Source: an uncultured Acidimicrobiales bacterium
GTDB taxonomy: Bacteria > Actinomycetota > Acidimicrobiia > Acidimicrobiales > SZUA-35
Direction: 5' to 3'
DNA: 64,000 nt
Assembly (NCBI GenBank): GCA_937958015.1
Contig: CALGOA010000050.1
Location: forward strand, 1-64,000
Positions 40,068-49,100 of the stretch are shown piece by piece. How positions within the stretch are numbered: position 1 is the stretch's first letter; each line of letters opens with the position of its first letter. Both the position numbers and the translations under genes were made by a program. The notes beneath the pieces were generated by a model. The model was not told the DNA's origin. It made no database searches and saw nothing but the letters and a program-made list of their open reading frames with translations.

Positions 40068-40705
40068 CGCTGCAGGATTCGGTGCGCGGCACATGCGGCG
40101 CCGTAGCCGTTGTCGATTCCAACGACCGAGATGCCGGGCGCGCAGCTGGCCATCATGGTCAGCAGTGCGGTGACACCTTCGAATGCACTGCCGTATCCGA
40201 CCGATGTGGGTACCGCAATGATCGGCTGGCCCGTGAGTCCGGCGAGCACCGTGGGGAGTGCGCCTTCCATACCCGCAATTGCGATGATGACGTCGGCGTC
40301 GTCGAATTCAGATGTGGCCGATGTCAGGCGATGCATTCCGGCGACGCCGACGTCGGTGATTCTCCGAACCGCGTGCCCCAGCGAGGTGAGCGTTAGAGCG
40401 GCTTCTGCGGCGACGGGCACATCACTGGTACCGGCGCTGACGATGGCGACGGTCCTCCCGCTGTGGGGCCGGTGGTTCCAAGACATCGTGGTGCCTTCTG
40501 CTGCGCTCGGAGCGAGCGCTGCGAGCGAGGGTCGCTGTTCCTCGGTGATCCTGGTGGCGACGACTGCGTCGTCAGCGCCGTCGAGGAGGCCCCGAACGGC
40601 ATCGACGGTCTGGTCGATCGATTTGAACTCGCACAGGACGGCTTCGGGCATCCCGATCCGCATGGTGCGCCCGAGGTCGAGCCGTAGATCAGGCGAGCGC
40701 GTCAT
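40064..40705 (-). CDS. larB: Nickel pincer cofactor biosynthesis protein LarB
   Basis: VAIVSAGTSDVPVAAEA; VIIAIAGMEGALPTVLAGL; VPTSVGYGSAFEGVTALLTMMASCAPG. Confidence 0.92.
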   Translation of the reverse strand: MTRSPDLRLDLGRTMRIGMPEAVLCEFKSIDQTVDAVRGLLDGADDAVVATRITEEQRPSLAALAPSAAEGTTMSWNHRPHSGRTVAIVSAGTSDVPVAAEAALTLTSLGHAVRRITDVGVAGMHRLTSATSEFDDADVIIAIAGMEGALPTVLAGLTGQPIIAVPTSVGYGSAFEGVTALLTMMASCAPGISVVGIDNGYGAACAAHRILQR

Positions 40706-41483
40706 TGAGATTGCCCGATCGCAGTCCGGCGAGGTCCAACGTGACATAGCGGTAGCCGACTGCTTTCACGTCGGCATCGATGTGAGCGGCCAATTCGATG
40801 GCTCGTTCCATCTCGTTTGTGGGGACTTCGATTCTGGCGGTGTCCTGATAGTGCCGGACTCGAACATCGGAGAACCCAAGCGCCCGCATCGCAGCCTCGG
40901 CGCGGTCGATCCGACTGACGAGAGCGACGGTGACGTTCGTGCCGTAGGGGATTCGGCTGGACAGGCACGGCATGGCTGGCCGATCCCACACCTCGATGCC
41001 CCAGTGTTTTGCAATTTGGCGCACGTCGGACTTGTGGAGTCCGGCCTCGACCAGTGGGAACACGGCGCCGCGTTCTCGGGCCGCTTCCTGGCCGGGCCGA
41101 TGGTCTCCGAGATCGTCGACGTTGACCCCCAGTGCGACGTGGGCACCGCTGTCTTTGGCGATCGGTTCAACCGCGTCCATAAGTGCTGACTTGCACCAGA
41201 AGCATCGGTCGGCGTTGTTCTCCAGATAGCGCTGATCATCGAATTCGCCGGTGGCGACAGCAGTCCAGGGAATGTCCCATCGATCCGTGATCGAACGGCA
41301 GTGCTCGGCTTCGCCGGTGGCCAGGCTTGCTGAGTCGGCGGTGACGGCGTGGACGTTTTCGCGGCCGAGAGCCTTTCGGGCCGCGACCACCAGGAGCGCC
41401 GAGTCGACCCCGCCTGAGAAGGCGACGACCAGCTTCGAATACTCCGCCACGGCCGAGAGAAGGGCCCGCTCTCCAGAACTCAC
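40689..41483 (-). CDS. larE: ATP-dependent sacrificial sulfur transferase LarE
   Basis: VVAFSGGVDSALLVV PP-loop; NNADRCFWCKSALM; MPCLSSRIPYGTNVT; GTG start at 41483. Confidence 0.92.
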   Translation of the reverse strand: MSSGERALLSAVAEYSKLVVAFSGGVDSALLVVAARKALGRENVHAVTADSASLATGEAEHCRSITDRWDIPWTAVATGEFDDQRYLENNADRCFWCKSALMDAVEPIAKDSGAHVALGVNVDDLGDHRPGQEAARERGAVFPLVEAGLHKSDVRQIAKHWGIEVWDRPAMPCLSSRIPYGTNVTVALVSRIDRAEAAMRALGFSDVRVRHYQDTARIEVPTNEMERAIELAAHIDADVKAVGYRYVTLDLAGLRSGNLNDALA

Positions 41484-41574
41484 CCGTTGAGCGTACCGAT
41501 GCCCAGCCGTTAAGGGGCTGTGCGGGGGCGGCGCCGGGTGAGTGAAACGGCGTCGTCTCGCTACATACTGTGGC

Positions 41575-42162
41575 GTGGCTGATGATCCGGTTTCAAAGTC
41601 CGTCGATGTCGCTCGCATCGAAGCGGCCGTGCGGGAGATCCTGAGCGCGGTGGGGGAGGACCCCGATCGCGATGGTTTGTTGGACACCCCTCGTCGGGTG
41701 GCCAAGGCCTACAACGAGATCCTCGGCGGGTATCAGGAGAATCCGGCTCAACATCTGGACAAACAGTTCGAGGTCGATCATCGGGAACTGGTGATCGTGA
41801 AGGACATCCCGTTCGCATCCCTGTGTGAACACCACATGCTGCCGTTCATCGGTCGGGCCCACGTGGCCTACATACCCGGCGACTCGGGCAAGGTATGTGG
41901 CCTGTCCAAGTTGGCCCGCCTGGTCGATGGTTACGCCCGTCGTCTGCAGGTGCAGGAGCGCCTGAATATGCAGGTGGCGAATGCGCTGATGGATCGGTTG
42001 GGAGCCGAAGGCGCAATGGTCGTTATGGAGGCCGAACACCTGTGTATGTCGATGCGGGGGGTTCGTAAGCCCGGAGCGATGACAACGACCTCGGCGATCC
42101 GGGGATGTCTGAAGGACAGCGCCGCCAGCCGCGCCGAAGCCCTCAGCCTCATCAACGCCTGA
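41575..42162 (+). CDS. folE: GTP cyclohydrolase I
   Basis: [46 protein letters not shown]. Confidence 0.95.
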   Translation: MADDPVSKSVDVARIEAAVREILSAVGEDPDRDGLLDTPRRVAKAYNEILGGYQENPAQHLDKQFEVDHRELVIVKDIPFASLCEHHMLPFIGRAHVAYIPGDSGKVCGLSKLARLVDGYARRLQVQERLNMQVANALMDRLGAEGAMVVMEAEHLCMSMRGVRKPGAMTTTSAIRGCLKDSAASRAEALSLINA

Positions 42163-42297
42163 CCCACCCTCCCCCCAAATTTCTGCTGGCCACTACAAGT
42201 CTCGTAGTCCTCGGCAGACAGAACGAGAAGTTGTGGTCGCTGGCAGACAGAAGCGAATTCTTTCTGCACTTCGACCGTGGTGTGAAACACTCCAACG

Positions 42298-42843
42298 ATG
42301 GGAAGAGCGTTCGAGTCAATCACGTCGCCAATGCGGTCGTTCATCGAGGCCCAGCATGTCTTCTTCGTTGGGACAGCACCGGCGGGGGCGGACGGCCACG
42401 TGAATCTCTCGCCGAAGGGGTACGACTGCTTTCGGATTCTCGGTGATAACCGGGTGGCATATCTCGATCTCACGGGCAGCGGAGCCGAAACGATCGCCCA
42501 TGTGCGGGAGAACCAGCGGATCACGTTCATGTTCTGTGCCTTCGAGGGCAAGCCGAACATCGTGCGGTTGTATGGCACCGGCGCTGTCCATCGACCGGGG
42601 GACCCCGAGTGGGACGAACTTCGATCGATGTTCGAGACCGACGGTGCGGTGAGGTCGATCATCACTTCTGACGTCCATCGAACCTCGAGCTCGTGCGGCT
42701 TTTCCGTTCCGTTCATGGACTTCCGGGAGGAGCGGAGCCGTCTCATCGATTGGGCTCAGGACAAATCCGAAGAGGACCTCAGCGACTACTGGGCTTTGAA
42801 AAACTCCACCTCGATCGACGGTCTTCCCGCCGTCGACAAGTAG
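42298..42843 (+). CDS. Pyridoxamine 5'-phosphate oxidase family protein
   Basis: HVFFVGTAPAGADGHVNLSPKGYDCFRIL; VAYLDLTGSG. Confidence 0.82.
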   Translation: MGRAFESITSPMRSFIEAQHVFFVGTAPAGADGHVNLSPKGYDCFRILGDNRVAYLDLTGSGAETIAHVRENQRITFMFCAFEGKPNIVRLYGTGAVHRPGDPEWDELRSMFETDGAVRSIITSDVHRTSSSCGFSVPFMDFREERSRLIDWAQDKSEEDLSDYWALKNSTSIDGLPAVDK

Positions 42844-42852
42844 GGAGCGGGC

Positions 42853-44184
42853 GTGGCCTCTGACCCGAATCACTCGAGCGCAACCTCGACGCACGAGTCG
42901 GGTCAACGCTGGTCCAACTGGTCCGGAAACGTCTCCTTTGCGCCAGATCGGTTCAGTCGTCCCCGCACGGTCGACGACGTGGTCGACACGGTGCGATCCT
43001 CCCCCGGTCGAATTCGCACCGTCGGATCGGGCCACTCCTTTACCGAACTCGCTGTCACCGACGGCACCCTCGTCTCGCTCAGCGATCTCGAGGGTGATGT
43101 GTCGGGGGTCGACCCCGTCAATCACCGGGCCTTGCTCAACGCCGGGGCCACACTGAACCGCCTGTCACGTTCTCTCGAGAGCTACGGATTGGGATTCAAG
43201 AACCTGGGCGATGTGGATGTTCAGTCCCTCGCCGGCGCGATCTCAACCGGCACGCACGGCACCGGTCGTACGCTGCCGTGCCTTTCGGCCGAACTTTCGG
43301 CGATCACGGTCGTGTTGGCGGATGGAGAGGTGCTGCGCATCGGCGATGGTGAGAACGATCACCTTCTTCCGGCAGCCCGGGTCTCCCTTGGATCACTCGG
43401 GATCATTGTGGATGCGACTGTGGATCTCCGCCCTGCGTACAAACTGCACCGAAGGACGTTCGTGCAGCCACTGACCGAGACGTTGGCCGACGCAACCAGC
43501 ATGTGGGAGAAGCACCGAAACTACGAGTTCTTCTATCTTCCGTTTTGCGACTACGCCTTCAACATCGTCCACGACATCACCACCGAACCCGACCGGTCCG
43601 AGGGTGGCGCGGGAGACGAGGATGCCCTTCGAGATCTGCGGCGGGTGAGAGGTGTCCTCCGGAGGGCCGGCCGGCTGCGGAGGACTCTTCTCAATCAGGT
43701 GGCAAAGCGCGCTCCCGCAGAAGATGTGATCGGCCCCAGTTGGCAGCTGCTGGCAAATGAGCGCACGTCGAAGTTCAACGAGATGGAATATCATGTGCCG
43801 GTCGAAAGCGGCATGGAGGCGTTCGAAGAGATCGTCGCTGCGGTCGAGGCGAATCCACTCGTGTACTTTCCGGTCGAGTGCCGTCGAACGGCCGGGGACT
43901 CTGCCTGGTTGAGTCCGTTCCAGGGTGGTGAGCGGGTGTCGATTGCGGTCCACATCGCTGAGGGGGACGACTATCGATGGTTGTTCGAAGTCATCGAGCC
44001 GATCCTTCGCCGTCACGGCGGTCGGCCGCACTGGGGCAAGTTGCACTCGATGACGGCTCGGGAACTCGCCGAGCTCTACCCCGACTTCCCCAAGTTCGCT
44101 GCGGTCAGAAAGGAACTCGACCCCACGGGCCGGTTCCTGAATCCGCACACGGCAGAGCTGTGGGGAGAGCCGTTCGGTGAGTGA
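42853..44184 (+). CDS. FAD-linked sugar-1,4-lactone oxidase
   Basis: RIRTVGSGHSFTELA; GAISTGTHGTG; HGGRPHWGKLHSM. Confidence 0.88.
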   Translation: MASDPNHSSATSTHESGQRWSNWSGNVSFAPDRFSRPRTVDDVVDTVRSSPGRIRTVGSGHSFTELAVTDGTLVSLSDLEGDVSGVDPVNHRALLNAGATLNRLSRSLESYGLGFKNLGDVDVQSLAGAISTGTHGTGRTLPCLSAELSAITVVLADGEVLRIGDGENDHLLPAARVSLGSLGIIVDATVDLRPAYKLHRRTFVQPLTETLADATSMWEKHRNYEFFYLPFCDYAFNIVHDITTEPDRSEGGAGDEDALRDLRRVRGVLRRAGRLRRTLLNQVAKRAPAEDVIGPSWQLLANERTSKFNEMEYHVPVESGMEAFEEIVAAVEANPLVYFPVECRRTAGDSAWLSPFQGGERVSIAVHIAEGDDYRWLFEVIEPILRRHGGRPHWGKLHSMTARELAELYPDFPKFAAVRKELDPTGRFLNPHTAELWGEPFGE

Positions 44185-45367
44185 GCTCCCTGACCTTGAC
44201 GGCTACTTCGGATCGATCCGAACGGCGCTGACCGAAGCCGGCTTCAACCAGCCGGTGGTGGTCATCGACAAGTCCCGGCTCGATGCGAACCTGAACACTC
44301 TTCAACAGACCCTGCCAAGCCAGTTGGCCGTGCGGGTCGTCGCCAAGTCCCTGCCCTCGCTTCCGCTGATTCAGCACGTGGCTGATCATCTGGGGACCGA
44401 TCGGCTGATGACGTTCAATCTGCCGATGTTGCAGCAGCTGAGCCACCAGATGCCCCAAGCCGATCAGTTGCTGGGGAAGCCTTTTCCGGTTTCAGCTGCC
44501 GCGCAGTTCTACCGGGATGCGGGTGCTGAGGCAAACGAACGGGTCCGGTGGCTGATCGATACGGAGGAGCGGCTCGGCCAGTATGAGGCGTTGGCGAGTG
44601 AGGTCGGGGTCCGCATTCGGGTCTGTCTTGAACTGGACGTCGGTCTTCATCGAGGCGGATTCGATCCCGGGTCTACGTTGCGCGACGCCCTTTATCGAGT
44701 CAACGCCAGCGACGATCTGGAGTTCTCCGGTTTCATGGGGTACGAGGCTCACCTTGCCAAGATCCCCGAGCTCGGCCGGTTGCGGGACAAGGCCCTGCAG
44801 CAGTCGATGGAGTTGTACTCCGAATCGATAGATCTCGCGTCGGCGATCCTCGGGGCCGATCGGGTCGAGGGCGTGGTACGGAACTCGGCCGGCAGCATGA
44901 CCTACCGTCTGCACGATGGAAGCGATATCGCAAACGAGACGTCGATTGGATCCGTGCTACTGAAGGGCACCGACTTCGATCTCGATCTTCTGGAACCGTT
45001 CGAGCCGGCGGTGTTCATCGCCACCACTGTGCTCAAGGTTCTTGACTCGATCAGGCTTCCCGGCCTCGACTTTGCCCAGACGATCACCGATCGTTTGAGC
45101 TCGAAACGAAAGACGCTGTTTGTTCACGGTGGCCATTGGCTGGCTGAACCGGAGTTCCCGGTCGGGATGTCCAACTACTCCCTCTGGGGCCGGTCCAGCA
45201 ACCAGGAGATGTTCCACGTCGATCTGGCGACATCGGTCGCTCCGGATGACTTCGTGTTCCTCCGGCCTCATCAAACCGAAGCCGTGTTGCTGCAGTTCGG
45301 AGATATCGCCGTCTACGAGAACGGTTCGATCGTGGATTCCTGGCCGACACTGGCGGTGTCGGCGTAG
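44177..45367 (+). CDS. Alanine-racemase-like PLP enzyme (amino acid deaminase/aldolase family)
   Basis: VVVIDKSRLDANL, RVVAKSLPSLPL, CLELDVGLHRGGF, FMGYEAHLAK. Confidence 0.78.
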   Translation: MSELPDLDGYFGSIRTALTEAGFNQPVVVIDKSRLDANLNTLQQTLPSQLAVRVVAKSLPSLPLIQHVADHLGTDRLMTFNLPMLQQLSHQMPQADQLLGKPFPVSAAAQFYRDAGAEANERVRWLIDTEERLGQYEALASEVGVRIRVCLELDVGLHRGGFDPGSTLRDALYRVNASDDLEFSGFMGYEAHLAKIPELGRLRDKALQQSMELYSESIDLASAILGADRVEGVVRNSAGSMTYRLHDGSDIANETSIGSVLLKGTDFDLDLLEPFEPAVFIATTVLKVLDSIRLPGLDFAQTITDRLSSKRKTLFVHGGHWLAEPEFPVGMSNYSLWGRSSNQEMFHVDLATSVAPDDFVFLRPHQTEAVLLQFGDIAVYENGSIVDSWPTLAVSA

Positions 45368-45377
45368 CGCGCCGCGA

Positions 45378-45995
45378 TCAAACCGACAGGAGTGTGTGAC
45401 CATCCAGCGCTCGTTGGGCCATCACCGCCAGGACCACCCAGTAGCCGTCGGTTCCCTCCACCAGATCGCTTTGGCGGATCGATTCGGCCCCGGAATCGGT
45501 TGCGGTAGACGGTACCGAGACCTCGTAAGCGGGGTCCTGGAGGATCTGGAGTAGGTCAGCGGCGGAAATGTCGACAAGTCCTGCCACTTCGTCGAGCGGT
45601 GGGCGGTAGTCCTGGATTGGCCGATCGTCGAGCACGAAGAACACGTTGACCCGCTCGCGATTCTGGCCCTCCCCGTTGTCATCAGCCAGCAATCGTGTGC
45701 CGAGCGAAATCAATCGGTCGGGGTCCAGCGGAACGCCGAGTTCCTCTTCGAACTCTCGAAGTCCATCGAGCGGGGTTTCGCCTGCGGCCAGATGTCCGGT
45801 GACCGACAGGTCGAGTTGATTGGGGAAGGCGGCTTTGGTCGCGGCTCGGCGTTGGAGAACGATGGAACGGTTCGAGGGTCGAAGTACGAGGCAGTGGAAG
45901 ACCTGATGCCATGATCCTTGGGCATGCACGGCGGATCTGTCCGCTTCGCCGATCACCGCCCCGGTAGCGGGACTGACGATGTCGATCTTCTCCAC
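45378..45995 (-). CDS. NUDIX hydrolase, IDI/YfcD-like
   Basis: HQVFHCLVLRP, LQRRAATKAAFPNQLDLSVTGHLAAGET, REFEEELG. Confidence 0.85.
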   Translation of the reverse strand: MEKIDIVSPATGAVIGEADRSAVHAQGSWHQVFHCLVLRPSNRSIVLQRRAATKAAFPNQLDLSVTGHLAAGETPLDGLREFEEELGVPLDPDRLISLGTRLLADDNGEGQNRERVNVFFVLDDRPIQDYRPPLDEVAGLVDISAADLLQILQDPAYEVSVPSTATDSGAESIRQSDLVEGTDGYWVVLAVMAQRALDGHTLLSV

Positions 45996-46137
45996 CTCGG
46001 CGAGGATACCGATTCGATCGTGGGCCTAAGGGTTCGTTCTGCCTGATGGGAGCGACATCGAGCGCGTTCTACCCCGTGTAGAGGCCGTCAGATGTAGTGC
46101 CCATCAGGAATTTGCAGGTGGGTGGGGCTGGACGAAG

Positions 46138-46151
46138 CGAACATGTGTTCG
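46138..46151. promoter_or_regulatory. LexA-type SOS box CGAACATGTGTTCG
   Basis: CGAAC-N4-GTTCG, 17 nt before the dnaE2 ATG; same downstream TATCATCG as at imuA'. Confidence 0.85.
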
Positions 46152-46167
46152 GTATCATCGACGCCCT

Positions 46168-49100
46168 ATGGGATGGATGAATCCGCCGAAGCCGTGGAAG
46201 GAGATCGAACAAGCGCTGTCGGATCGTCCTATCCAAACCCCGGTCCAAAAGGAAGACTTTCCGGCCTGGGCCAATGGTGGGGATTCGCCGGCATGGAGCA
46301 GAAAGCGGCACAGCTATGAGGCGCCGGAGGGCCTTCGGGGCATGCGAGGGGCAACCCCCTATGCCGAACTGCACTGTCATTCCAGCTTCAGTTTCCTGGA
46401 CGGGGCGTCGGACCCTGAAGACCTCGTGGAGGAGGCGGCTCGACTGGGTCTGGAGGCTCTTGCAATCACCGATCACGATGGTTTCTACGCCGTTCCCCGG
46501 TTCGCTGAGGCGGCGAAGGCCGTGGGCCTTCCAACGATCTTCGGAGCGGAGCTTTCGATGGGTATTCCGCGACCGCCCAAATCAGGAGCTGACCCGGCCC
46601 CCGATCCCCACGGTGCTCACCTGCTTCTGTTGGCTCGGGATCCCAAGGGATACGCCGCGTTGGCCAGAGTGATCAGCGAATCACAGCTGGCCGGCGAAAA
46701 GACCGCTCCCAACATGACCTTTGCCGATCTGGACCGATGGTTGCAGCCCGGTGAGGCCCGACATCTCCTGGCTCTCACCGGCTGTCGTAAGGGGACGGTT
46801 CGATCGGCCCTCGAAGCGGAGGGCCCGGCGGCAGCCGACCGCGAACTCTCCCATCTGATCGATGTCTTTGGTGCCGACGGTGTTGTTGTCGAACTCTGGG
46901 ATCACGGTTCACCGTTGGACTCGGCCCGCAACGACGCTCTGGTCCAGTTGGCCGCTCGACGAGGGCTGGCGGTGGTTGCCAGCAACAACGTCCACTACGC
47001 CACACCGGCCAAACACAAGCTGGCGTCGGCTATGGCGGCGGTTCGATCCCGGTCGTCGCTCGACGACATGGCTGGCTGGCTTCCGCCGTCGGCGGGGGCC
47101 CATCTTCGATCCGGGGCCGAACAGTCCCGGCGGTTCGCCCGTTATCCGGGGTCGGTCGAAATGGCCGCCGAAATCGGGTTGAGCTGTGCCTTCGATCTTG
47201 CCCTGGTGGCGCCGCAGTTGCCGCCCTATCCCACCCCCGACGGGATGGATGAAATGGCGTTCCTGCGACATCTCGTCGAAGAGGGTGGGGTTCATCGTTA
47301 CGGCACTCGTGGTGATGAGTGTGTTCCGGGAGCCTGGAAGCAGCTCGATCACGAGTTGGACCTGATCGAACATCTCGGCTTCGCCGGCTACTTCTTGGTG
47401 GTGTGGGACATCGTCGAGTTCTGCCGGAACGCCGACATCCTCTGTCAGGGCCGGGGGAGTGCTGCCAACTCAGCGGTCTGTTACGTGCTCGGGATCACCA
47501 AGGCCGATGCGGTAAGTCTCGGGCTGTTGTTCGAACGGTTTCTGGCTCCCGAACGTGATGGACCTCCTGATATCGATCTTGATATCGAGTCGGACCGCCG
47601 AGAAGAGGCGATCCAGTATGTCTATGAGAAACATGGACGACGTCACGCTGCGCAGGTTGCCAACGTGATCACCTACCGGTCCCGGTCCGCTGTTCGAGAT
47701 GCAGCCAAGGCGCTTGGATATGCCCCCGGCCAGCAGGACGCATTCAGTAAGTCGATCGATGGTTGGACCGGACTGAAAGCTCAAGTGTGTGCGGAACGGG
47801 CATCGGCCGGTGCGCCCGTCGTCGCCCGTCAACAGCGGGGCAACAGCTCGGGTTATTCCTCAGGACCTGCCCCTGAACCCCTTCCATCCGCTCGTGTTGC
47901 GACCCGGCAGCGAGGAACGAGGGGAGGCGAGCAGGGGCAAGGTAGTGAATTGCCTGACGATGTGGTCGAGTTGGCGATGGAATTCGAGAACCTGCCCCGC
48001 CACCTTGGAATCCATTCGGGCGGGATGGTGATGTGCGATCGGCCGGTGATCGAGGTGTGTCCTGTCGAGTGGGGGCGGATGCAGGATCGGACTGTTCTTC
48101 AGTGGGACAAGGAAGACTGTGCAATCGCCGGTCTGGTCAAGTTCGATCTGCTCGGCCTCGGAATGCTGAGCGCCCTTCACTACGCCGTCGATCTGATCGA
48201 GGAACATCACGACACCCGGCTCGATCTTGCTGCACTGCCCCAGGAGGACGAGGTGTACGAAATGCTCTGCCGGGCCGATTCGGTTGGTGTCTTCCAGATC
48301 GAATCACGCGCCCAGATGAGCACCCTGCCCCGTCTGAAGCCCCGGAATTTCTACGACCTCGTTGTGGAGATCGCGCTCATTCGTCCCGGGCCGATTCAAG
48401 GTGGGTCCGTCCATCCCTATATTCGCAGACGCAACGGTCAGGAGCCGGTGACGTATCTTCACCCCCTCCTGAAACCGGCACTGGAGAAGACGCTTGGGAT
48501 CCCTCTGTTTCAGGAGCAGCTGATGCAGATGGCAATCGATGTATCGGGGTTCAGTCCGGCCGAGGCGGATGAACTTCGACGGGCCATGGGTTCCAAACGC
48601 AGCGTGGCTCGAATGACCAATCTGAAGGAACGGCTCTGTGCCGGCATGGCCGAGCGGGGTATCGACGAAGACATCCAGGAGCAGATCTGGGTCAAGTTGG
48701 TCGCCTTTGCCAACTACGGCTTTCCCGAGAGCCATTCGATCTCGTTCGCCTACCTGGTGTACGCATCCAGTTGGATCAAACTCCACTACCCGGCAGCGTT
48801 CTGTGCCGCTCTCCTCAATGCGCAGCCGATGGGTTTCTATTCACCTCATTCCCTGGTGCAGGACGCCCGTCGCCACGGTGTCCCCACCCTCACCCCCGAC
48901 ATCAATCTCTCCGGTGCCGACGCCGATCTCTGCTATCCCTCCGGGGGCCGTTCCGTCGCCACGGAGGCGCAGCCTCCGGGCGTTCCACAAGGCGCTCCAT
49001 CAGATGTCACCGGTCCAAACAATCCATCCCTCATCCCTCCGGGAGGACGCAACGACTGTTCCGTCGCCACGGAGGCGCAGCCTCTGGACGTTCCACAAAG

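Noticed and set aside
40490-40540. GC-rich GGAGCGAGCGCTGCGAGCGAGG inside larB as a third copy of the imuB/dnaE2 element
   Set aside because: Only loosely similar on either strand and LarB length looks near normal; not enough to claim homology.
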